Shown here piece by piece: positions 1 to 5,175 of a stretch of DNA of 6,607 bases. A program made the position numbers and the translations under genes. How positions within the stretch are numbered: the first letter of the stretch is position 1; every line of letters begins with the position of its first letter. The DNA lies in the NCBI GenBank assembly GCA_022361095.1, contig JAKSBO010000454.1:1-6607 (forward strand), read 5' to 3'. A model generated the notes under the pieces. That model was not told the origin of the DNA. It ran no database searches and saw only the letters and a program-made list of their open reading frames with translations. This stretch comes from Desulfobacterales bacterium (GTDB lineage Bacteria > Desulfobacterota > Desulfobacteria > Desulfobacterales > Desulfobacteraceae).

Positions 1-2
1 AA

Positions 3-98
3 AGCTTCATCGGCTTGGAAAATAAGAACTTCTGGACATTGTGTCAATTAGTATTGTTTGCATTGCACTATTTTTCTGATATTAAATCGATATTATGA
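3..98 (+). CDS. Possible 3' end of an upstream gene (partial)
   Basis: One forward frame is open from the left window edge to a TGA at 96-98, giving about 31 residues that include a hydrophobic stretch (FWTLCQLVLFALHYF). The TGA overlaps the thiN start codon as ATGA, the usual geometry of translationally coupled genes. This would explain why thiN has no visible Shine-Dalgarno sequence. The hydrophobic end would fit the last part of a membrane protein, for example a transporter, but the fragment is too short to assign to a family. The other two forward frames stop at 23-25 and 49-51. The alternative is that these bases are simply the thiN leader. Confidence 0.4.
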   Translation, partial: SFIGLENKNFWTLCQLVLFALHYFSDIKSIL

Positions 99-736
99 AA
101 ACAGTTATTGTAGCAAACGGCTCTCTGTGTCAGACAAAGGGACTCTTAGACCGGATACAACAAGCGGACATGGTTATTGCCGCAGACGGCGGCGCAGTTC
201 ATCTTCATCAGATGGGCATTGTTCCAGGGATTATCATCGGCGACCTTGATTCCATTCCCGGGGACATCCTTTCATTTTTTAAGGAAAAACAGGTTAAAAT
301 ATCAAAATATCCGGCACGCAAGGACCAGACAGATATGGAATTGTGCTTGGAATATGCCATACACAGTGGCTGTACAGACCTTGTCATTATGGGGGCCACC
401 AGCACCCGCCTTGACCATACCCTGGCAAATATTTTCATTCTGCGCAGACTTGCAGACCAAGGCATCCCAACCACGATCATGGATGCACATAATGATATTC
501 ATATTGTTGTTTCCCAATTGACACTCACGGGCCGACCCGGGGACCTGCTGTCCGTTATCCCGGTATCCGATCATATTCAGGGGTTGACCCTGGAGGGGTT
601 GGAGTACCCGCTCACGAATCAAAGCCTTTGCATGGGATCAACCATGGGAATCAGCAATGTATTCACACAGAATAAAGCCTGTATCAATCTTAAGTCCGGG
701 GCTGTACTGGTTATAAAACCCAAAGGAGAGAACTGA
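95..736 (+). CDS. thiN: Thiamine pyrophosphokinase (thiamine diphosphokinase)
   Basis: This cytosolic enzyme transfers pyrophosphate from ATP to thiamine, giving thiamine diphosphate, the cofactor of pyruvate:ferredoxin oxidoreductase, transketolase and related enzymes. The 213-residue length is normal for bacterial single-enzyme forms. The N-terminal catalytic domain shows the family motifs in order: ADGGA at 30-34, GDLDS at 49-53, KDQTD at 76-80 and the TSTRLDH block at 102-108. The acidic residues in these blocks are the expected Mg/ATP and catalytic positions. The C-terminal beta-rich thiamine-binding part carries the usual GISN at 185-188. The start at MKTVIVANG fits the family N-terminus, although no Shine-Dalgarno is evident; coupling to an upstream frame ending at 98 is likely. 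The gene ends inside a hairpin shared with the convergent neighbour. No TPP riboswitch is visible in the short upstream stretch. Confidence 0.95.
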   Translation: MKTVIVANGSLCQTKGLLDRIQQADMVIAADGGAVHLHQMGIVPGIIIGDLDSIPGDILSFFKEKQVKISKYPARKDQTDMELCLEYAIHSGCTDLVIMGATSTRLDHTLANIFILRRLADQGIPTTIMDAHNDIHIVVSQLTLTGRPGDLLSVIPVSDHIQGLTLEGLEYPLTNQSLCMGSTMGISNVFTQNKACINLKSGAVLVIKPKGEN

Positions 737-763
737 CCGGCTGTCTGTCAGGACTCCTTTGGG
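719..763. terminator. Shared bidirectional terminator between thiN and the FliL-like gene
   Basis: A perfect 10-bp inverted repeat (CCCAAAGGAG at 719-728 and CTCCTTTGGG at 754-763) encloses a second 5-bp stem (CTGAC at 733-737 and GTCAG at 747-751) with a 9-nt loop. On the plus strand it is followed by a T-rich tract (GTTTCTTCTTTG). Read on the minus strand, the stem is followed by TTTTATAA. It can therefore end transcripts of both convergent genes. The thiN stop (734-736) and the stop of the opposing gene (748-750) both lie within the inner part of the hairpin. Confidence 0.75.
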
Positions 764-1635
764 GTTTCTTCTTTGTCTTGGCCGGCCTCGCCCTCTTCAC
801 CCTCGGCGGACTCCTCTTTGCTTGGTACAACCGTATGTTCAATGATAAATTCTTCCACCTTGGCGGCAGAAAGGGCAACAATCACATGATCAATGACAAC
901 TTCTTTGATCAGCCCTTCCATATACGGGTTAAGTATGGCTTTGACCTTTTCCTTCTGAACCTTGATGCGATCAAAATCAGAAACATTATCATAGGTCAGC
1001 GACGCCAGGTACATGATGGCGGCATCCCTGGCCCTGGGATGAAATTGGGGCACCGGTTGTTCCGGCATCAGCTCCAAAAGTTCCAAATGCATACTTAAAC
1101 ACAGGTAGCGGTCCTGGGCGCCGGAAGAATGCTTGTCCAGATTAACGGCATAGGGCGCCATGGCAACAATTGGATTGCCGTCCCCCGGACCACCCTTCCC
1201 CTTCTTTTGAACCGATTTAGTCCACTCTTGCTTGCGGCCGTTTTCACCCTCAAGAATCATCAGCTTCTTGCTGAGTTCAAGTACTTTGTAAAAATAAGTG
1301 TGATCTTTTTCCCAGACATTTTCTATATCTGAATCCACAACGGTAAAAATAAGCTGTCCTTCGTCTAAGTGCCAGGTACCGGCAGCAGTCCCCCTGGAAG
1401 CCACAATCTTAGAAGTCACATCTGAAATCCTCACAGAAGATTTCCAAGTGCCTTTCATATCAATGGCGGTGAGAATATAAGTGCGACTACTGAAGTTAAC
1501 CCAGTTACCCAGAACCAGATCCGTATTTTCTTTGTCTTCTCCGCCGCACCCTGCAATACCGGCAAGGATAATGACAATGAGGCTGCAGACAACAGCACAC
1601 CTGTTCAAAACCACGTTTTCAACCTGTTGTTCCAT
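748..1635 (-). CDS. Putative lipoprotein with a C-terminal FliL-like domain
   Basis: The 295-residue protein begins with a basic residue and a hydrophobic stretch (about 13-29) ending in a lipobox-like I-A-G-C, with the candidate lipidated Cys at 30. The +2 residue is Gly, so there is no inner-membrane Asp retention signal. Residues about 40-140 are beta-rich with several Trp and read like a small barrel-type stress or lipocalin-like domain (GNWVNF, GTWHLDEGQL, MILEG); I cannot name its family. After a Gly/Lys linker (143-154), residues about 158-253 resemble the FliL periplasmic domain: PYAVNL, then a strand ending LELLEL, a helix RDAAIMYLASLTYDNVS, a long helix, and KEVVIDHVIV. The last 24 residues are strongly acidic. 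Classical FliL is a short single-pass inner-membrane protein of the flagellar stator; no flagellar gene is seen here. GGGGA lies 6 nt before the chosen ATG. The FliL assignment is by pattern only. Confidence 0.72.
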   Translation of the reverse strand: MEQQVENVVLNRCAVVCSLIVIILAGIAGCGGEDKENTDLVLGNWVNFSSRTYILTAIDMKGTWKSSVRISDVTSKIVASRGTAAGTWHLDEGQLIFTVVDSDIENVWEKDHTYFYKVLELSKKLMILEGENGRKQEWTKSVQKKGKGGPGDGNPIVAMAPYAVNLDKHSSGAQDRYLCLSMHLELLELMPEQPVPQFHPRARDAAIMYLASLTYDNVSDFDRIKVQKEKVKAILNPYMEGLIKEVVIDHVIVALSAAKVEEFIIEHTVVPSKEESAEGEEGEAGQDKEETPKES

Positions 1636-1743
1636 GGCATTTCCCCGAAAAATTTACATTGGAATATATTCGATTTTCTCTTGTGATCACACAGGCTACC
1701 ATGGTCGAGGTTACGGGTCAACCAGGACAAAACCCATTGGCGC

Positions 1744-1773
1744 TTGCCTCATGCCCAAAAAATAGTATACAAT
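1744..1773 (+). promoter_or_regulatory. Candidate sigma-70-type promoter for marR
   Basis: TTGCCT (1744-1749) and TACAAT (1768-1773) match the -35 and -10 consensus at 4/6 and 5/6 positions with an 18-bp spacer, about 78 bp upstream of the MarR start. A second TATATA run at 1833-1838 lies too close to the start codon to be preferred. The call rests on pattern only. Confidence 0.35.
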
Positions 1774-1792
1774 GAAATTTTAGAAACTAGAA

Positions 1793-1818
1793 TATCATAA
1801 AAATTCCATTTAATGATA
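1793..1818. promoter_or_regulatory. AT-rich palindrome, candidate MarR operator
   Basis: TATCAT (1793-1798) and ATGATA (1813-1818) form an inverted repeat, and AAA (1800-1802) pairs with TTT (1809-1811). Nine of the ten outer positions are therefore symmetric around a 6-bp centre. MarR dimers usually bind such AT-rich palindromes of about 16-26 bp near their own promoter. The element lies between the candidate -10 and the regulator's start codon, a suitable place for autorepression. That it is the operator is inference. Confidence 0.4.
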
Positions 1819-1850
1819 AAGAACCCGGACACTATATATACAGACTAACC

Positions 1851-2354
1851 ATGGCCGTAACAGAACTGAGCAATCAAAGATGTCAAACCCTTTTGATATC
1901 AATTCGTAAAATCATCCAGGCAGTTGACATTCATTCAAGAAAGCTGAATAAAAAATTTGGCCTGACCGGCCCCCAGCTTATTGTACTCCAGGAAATTTCC
2001 TCCCACGGTCAAATTTCCATTACCCCTTTATCCCGGGCCACAAGCTTAAGCCAGGCAACCGTGACGGATATCACCAAGCGCCTTGAAAACCGCGGATATA
2101 TTGCCAGAAAAAAAAGAGAGGATGACAGGCGGGCCGTCAGTCTTTTTCTCACGGAAAAGGGGCAGGATATTATCCGGAATCTGCCGCCACTGCTCCAAGA
2201 AACATTCACGGAACATTTTTCCGATATTGAAGATTGGGAGCAGATGATGATCATAAGCGCCTTTGAGCGGGTGGTCAGCCTGATGGCCGCAGATAAAATA
2301 GACGCATCACCCATCCTGCTTTCAGGCCCCATCCAACAGCCCCCCAACAGTTAG
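1851..2354 (+). CDS. MarR-family transcriptional regulator
   Basis: The 167-residue protein has the layout of a MarR-type dimeric winged-helix DNA-binding protein. An N-terminal dimerisation helix (about 10-35) leads into FGLTGPQLIVLQEI (36-49). The helix-turn-helix follows, with recognition helix LSQATVTDITKRLENRGYI (66-84), and then the wing with the family signature DDRR (91-94) and LTEKG. C-terminal helices (about 112-148) complete the dimer interface, and the tail about 152-167 is proline-rich and probably disordered. The ligand and targets cannot be deduced. The gene stands alone between a divergent lipoprotein gene and its own strong terminator, so it may control itself and the divergent gene through the palindrome at 1793-1818. 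No convincing Shine-Dalgarno precedes the ATG, but no other start retains the dimerisation helix. Confidence 0.9.
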   Translation: MAVTELSNQRCQTLLISIRKIIQAVDIHSRKLNKKFGLTGPQLIVLQEISSHGQISITPLSRATSLSQATVTDITKRLENRGYIARKKREDDRRAVSLFLTEKGQDIIRNLPPLLQETFTEHFSDIEDWEQMMIISAFERVVSLMAADKIDASPILLSGPIQQPPNS

Positions 2355-2420
2355 AAAGATTTATGATGCATCAATTATTTCCATCCACGTTGTGGATGGT
2401 ATGTACTCAAATAAGACTAA

Positions 2421-2459
2421 AAAGGCGTCTTTTGTTTTTTTGGGAACAAAGACGCCTTT
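2421..2459 (+). terminator. Strong terminator-type hairpin after marR
   Basis: AAAGGCGTCTTT (2421-2432) and AAAGACGCCTTT (2448-2459) form a perfect 12-bp stem with a T-rich 15-nt loop, 67 nt after the MarR stop codon. A-tracts before it and T-rich flanks after it make it usable on the plus strand and possibly on the minus strand too, where the convergent selenoprotein transcript approaches. Confidence 0.75.
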
Positions 2460-2548
2460 CTTAAAATAACACAAATAATATAGCGCTTGGTCTAACGGTC
2501 ATGGGCCGACCTGGTCTATCAACATCCAGGCTCACCCCACAACAAAAG

Positions 2549-2583
2549 ATGAAAGAAACTCAGTGGTTTATTGGTTCTTTCAT
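2549..2583 (-). terminator. Probable terminator of the HesB-like selenoprotein gene
   Basis: ATGAAAGAA (2549-2557) and TTCTTTCAT (2575-2583) are a perfect 9-bp inverted repeat starting 6 nt after the selenoprotein stop on the minus strand. It is followed on that strand by CTTTTGTTGT. The stem is AT-rich, so termination may be only moderate; the marR hairpin at 2421-2459 lies further along as a back-up. Between the two hairpins (2460-2548) I see no gene. Confidence 0.5.
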
Positions 2584-2589
2584 ATAAAC

Positions 2590-2901
2590 TTATCCGCAGG
2601 ATCCTGAACAGCCCCCGCAGTTGCCGCCCTGACCCAGATCAAGACCTGAATCAAGGCTGAACCCCATACCGTTAAAATCTATTTTAATCATTTGTGCTTT
2701 TTCCATAAACTCTTTGTCTACCAGAAATTTCAGCCCTTTGATGTCAAAAAGGTCGTCGCTGTCTTTAGGCTCATCCAGAGCCATTGCTAAAGAGGGACCC
2801 GCTCAGCCGCCGGAGTTAAGAAAAATCCGGATGGGGGAAGGCTCATTCCCCTGAAAATAATTGTCGATCTGCGTTTTGGCAGCATCTGAAAGTTCAATCA
2901 T
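2590..2901 (-). CDS. HesB/IscA-like selenoprotein (TGA read as Sec33)
   Basis: The full reading frame runs from ATG at 2901 (Shine-Dalgarno AAAAGGAG, GGAG 8 nt before it) to TAA at 2590-2592. It has one internal TGA at 2803-2805, giving 103 residues with selenocysteine at position 33. The sequence around it (IRIFLNSGG-Sec-AGPSLAMALDEP) is the conserved block of A-type Fe-S/HesB-like proteins, in which this position is the first ligand cysteine. The C-terminal part ends in a cluster with Cys95, Cys98 and Cys102, replacing the usual C-terminal Cys-Gly-Cys of IscA. HesB-like selenoproteins of this kind are known from deltaproteobacteria and other anaerobes. Fe-S carriage or a redox role is likely, but the function of the seleno form is not established. 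A candidate SECIS lies just after the TGA. A reading that treats TGA as stop would leave only the last 64 codons from Met40, without the conserved N-terminal half. The gene is divergent from the U32-like gene. Confidence 0.9.
2763..2792 (-). promoter_or_regulatory. Candidate bacterial SECIS element
   Basis: On the minus strand, 10 nt after the in-frame TGA, CTTTA (2792-2788) pairs with TAAAG (2767-2763) and GGCTC (2782-2778) pairs with GAGCC (2772-2768). The apical loop is UGGAU, with a 5-nt bulge (GCAAU) on the 5' side. The apical loop begins about 25 nt after the TGA and has G residues early in the loop. Both features fit bacterial SECIS hairpins, which recruit SelB with Sec-tRNA. All of it is inside the coding sequence, as expected for bacteria. 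Confidence 0.75.
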
Positions 2902-2960
2902 TAAAAATACTCCTTTTATTCAGTATATGGATCCCAGGCCGTAGCCCGTTCTTAGCATTA

Positions 2961-2988
2961 AGTTTAACCATGCATTATTGTGTGTCAA
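2961..2988 (-). promoter_or_regulatory. Candidate promoter of the HesB-like selenoprotein gene
   Basis: Read on the minus strand, a perfect -35 TTGACA (2988-2983) is followed after 16 bp by TAAACT (2966-2961; 4/6 match to the -10 consensus). This would give a leader of roughly 50 nt before the start codon at 2901. No operator could be recognised in the divergent region 2902-3063, and no strong plus-strand promoter for the U32-like operon stands out there. TTGCCT at 2997-3002 with TATTAA at 3022-3027 has a poor 19-bp spacing. Confidence 0.45.
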
Positions 2989-3063
2989 TCAATATCTTGC
3001 CTTTTGGGCTCATTTGTAACATATTAAAGTTTTGTCTCTTTTGCTTTATATGTCGATTTATTT

Positions 3064-4152
3064 ATGAATGTACCAGCCATGAAACTGTCTGTTCCCTTTA
3101 TTCCGGACGAAGGCTATGCCCGATTTCTCACCCGACATGCATCAAGCCTTTCTTCCATATATTTTGCATTGCCTTCAGGGCCGATAACCGACGCAAGGGT
3201 GCGAATCGCTCAGGGCCTTGTCCCTGAAACCCGTGATCTGAGCACCACACTGTCTTCGTTAAAGGCAATTGATAAATATATTTTGATGAACACCCGCTTC
3301 ATGCCCCCCGGTGTCTATGCAAACAACACTATTTTGTCCGGTATACTCGACGATATTGCACGCCTTGACAAAAAATTCGGCATAAAAGGCATTGTACTTT
3401 CAGATATGTATTTATTGCAGGCACTTGACCAAACAGAACATGATATTGTTCCTTGTCTTGAACTGGTGCCGGGAATAAACGCCATGCAGGACACCCCTGA
3501 AAAATTATTCTCTTTTTTTGAACTGCTTGGATTTTCCCGTTTCAAAAAGCCGACCCGAATCATACCGGACCGCGCGTTAAACAGAAATCCTGAAAAACTG
3601 GCCCTCCTGTCAAAGGCTGTCAAAACCTACGACCCGGACATACGCATTGAACTTTTGGCCAATGAGGGCTGCATTTATCAATGCCCTTTCAAGCTCAGCC
3701 ATGATGCCCATATCTCCCTTTCAAACACCGGACTTGCCAGGGAAAGCACATTTCGGATGAACCAAAATCTTGGATGCCAGGCCTATTTCAACCTTAGCCC
3801 CCACGCATTTCTTAAGTCCCCTTTCATCCGGCCCGGGGACATTCATCATTATCAGGGCATTGCCGACGGGATAAAGCTTTGCGGCCGTACCCGGGGCGTA
3901 CGGTTTTTAAAAACATGCATCAGAGCCTATGTCAAAAGGTGTTTTGACGGCAACCTTCTTGACCTGATGGATACACCGGAAATACTTGCCCGGCAATGGC
4001 ACATAGACAATACCCGCCTAGGCGCACAGTTTTTCACGACCCTTACCTCCTGTACAAAAAGATGTAAACCATGTAAGATATGCTCTAAAATATTCAGCCA
4101 GGCTTCCTGGAAAAAAGAAATAGGGTTCAAATCTTATAAGGAATTCCAATGA
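3064..4152 (+). CDS. U32-peptidase-like protein with cysteine clusters (probable Fe-S protein)
   Basis: The 362-residue protein reads like a member of the U32 (collagenase-like) TIM-barrel superfamily, but it lacks the classic U32 signature. In its place is ELLANEGCIYQCPF with a following His (196-213), placing Cys203 and Cys207 at the position of the conserved U32 cysteines. Downstream are Cys238, the block FIRPGDIHHYQGIADGIK, and Cys273 in LCGR, which resembles the U32 pattern before the barrel end. Known U32 proteins such as UbiU/UbiV and the tRNA and rRNA hydroxylation factors hold a [4Fe-4S] cluster through four cysteines, so these four are candidate ligands. The C-terminus adds a C-x3-C-x2-C-x2-C cluster at 330-340, possibly a second metal site. 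Substrate and reaction are unknown. The start could be Met1 (3064) or Met6 (3079); neither has a clear Shine-Dalgarno. Its stop overlaps galE as ATGA, so the two are probably cotranscribed and translationally coupled. Confidence 0.7.
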   Translation: MNVPAMKLSVPFIPDEGYARFLTRHASSLSSIYFALPSGPITDARVRIAQGLVPETRDLSTTLSSLKAIDKYILMNTRFMPPGVYANNTILSGILDDIARLDKKFGIKGIVLSDMYLLQALDQTEHDIVPCLELVPGINAMQDTPEKLFSFFELLGFSRFKKPTRIIPDRALNRNPEKLALLSKAVKTYDPDIRIELLANEGCIYQCPFKLSHDAHISLSNTGLARESTFRMNQNLGCQAYFNLSPHAFLKSPFIRPGDIHHYQGIADGIKLCGRTRGVRFLKTCIRAYVKRCFDGNLLDLMDTPEILARQWHIDNTRLGAQFFTTLTSCTKRCKPCKICSKIFSQASWKKEIGFKSYKEFQ

Positions 4153-5165
4153 AAATTCTTGTCACTGGCGGTGCCGGATATATCGGCAGCCATACCTGCG
4201 TCGAATTACTTAACCAGGGCTATGAAGTAGTGGTGCTGGACAATCTTGCCAACTCGTCTGCCAAGGCCCTTGACCGGGTCAGAACCATTACGGGAAAAGA
4301 GTTATCGTTTTTCCAAACGGATCTGCTGGATCAAGCCGCCACTCATGCGGTATTCAGTGCCCATAAAGATATTGAGGCCGTGATCCACTTTGCCGGACTT
4401 AAGGCTGTGGGAGAATCGGTTTCACACCCGTTGCGCTATTACCATAATAATATCACCGGCACCTTGAACCTGATTTCTGCCATGGAGAAATCAGGTGTTA
4501 CCGCCATTGTATTTTCATCATCCGCGACAGTTTACGGGAACCCGACCCATCTTCCCATCACCGAAGATTTCCCGCTATCCGTAACCAATCCTTACGGCAG
4601 AACCAAACTGATGATAGAAGAAATCCTGTCAGACCTTTACACAGCCGATCCCAAATGGCACATCGCCCTGCTGCGATATTTCAATCCGGTAGGGGCACAT
4701 CCGTCCGGTGACATTGGCGAAGATCCCAGGGACATTCCCAACAATCTGATGCCCTATGTGGCCCAGGTCGCCATCGGGCAGTTACCCCGGGTCAATGTTT
4801 TCGGCAATGATTACGACACCCCCGACGGTACAGGCGTCCGGGATTTCATCCATGTCACCGACCTTGCCAAAGGACATATCAGCTCTCTTCATCGGCTCAT
4901 GAAAACCCCAGGTGTTGGGATTTACAACCTTGGCACCGGCCGGGGGTATTCCGTAATTGAAATGATTAAAGGGTTTGAAAAAGCCTGCGGACACAATATC
5001 CCCTACGAAATTGCGCTTCGCCGGCCGGGCGACATTGCCGCGTGCTGGGCGGATCCGTCTAAAGCCGAGCGGGAACTTGGCTGGAAAGCCACCCTGGACA
5101 TGGATGATATGTGCAAAGATGCATGGCACTGGCAGCAAAAAAATCCAAAAGGATATGATTCATAA
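4149..5165 (+). CDS. galE: UDP-glucose 4-epimerase
   Basis: This enzyme interconverts UDP-glucose and UDP-galactose in the cytosol using tightly bound NAD, feeding galactose into lipopolysaccharide or other surface glycans (and the Leloir pathway where present). The 338 residues match the usual GalE length. The N-terminal Rossmann fold shows TGGAGYIGSH (6-15) with the GxxGxxG motif, and D31-N32 for the NAD ribose. The catalytic residues sit at the same numbers as in E. coli GalE: Ser124 in FSSSATVYG, Tyr149 and Lys153 in the YxxxK motif. Typical later blocks are RYFNPVGAH, NNLMPYVAQVA, DGTGVRDFIHV and RRPGDIAACWADPSKA. AAGGA lies 6 nt before the ATG, which overlaps the stop of the U32-like gene. 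The next gene starts 10 nt after its stop, so galE is the middle gene of an apparent operon. Confidence 0.97.
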   Translation: MKILVTGGAGYIGSHTCVELLNQGYEVVVLDNLANSSAKALDRVRTITGKELSFFQTDLLDQAATHAVFSAHKDIEAVIHFAGLKAVGESVSHPLRYYHNNITGTLNLISAMEKSGVTAIVFSSSATVYGNPTHLPITEDFPLSVTNPYGRTKLMIEEILSDLYTADPKWHIALLRYFNPVGAHPSGDIGEDPRDIPNNLMPYVAQVAIGQLPRVNVFGNDYDTPDGTGVRDFIHVTDLAKGHISSLHRLMKTPGVGIYNLGTGRGYSVIEMIKGFEKACGHNIPYEIALRRPGDIAACWADPSKAERELGWKATLDMDDMCKDAWHWQQKNPKGYDS

Positions 5166-5175
5166 GGAGGATGTT

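Noticed and set aside
1662..1671. Palindrome GAATATATTC upstream of the FliL-like gene.
   Set aside because: Ten AT-rich bases may be symmetric by chance and no matching second copy is seen.
1682..1691. Palindrome TGTGATCACA resembling CRP/FNR half-sites.
   Set aside because: The half-sites abut without the 6-bp or 4-bp spacer that CRP or FNR needs; a short palindrome alone is not enough to call an operator.
2482..2535. A tRNA-like look (TGGTCTAACGG followed by paired CCTGG/CCAGG).
   Set aside because: There is no T-loop GTTCRANTC motif, no acceptor stem and no cloverleaf could be built.
2590..2784. A stand-alone 64-residue minus-strand gene starting at Met40 of the HesB-like frame.
   Set aside because: It is the 3' part of the longer selenoprotein; it has no ribosome binding site and lacks the conserved N-terminal half.
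2970..3227. An 85-residue plus-strand frame overlapping the start of the U32-like gene.
   Set aside because: Its second half is a shadow of the U32-like frame, it has no ribosome binding site and no family-like sequence.
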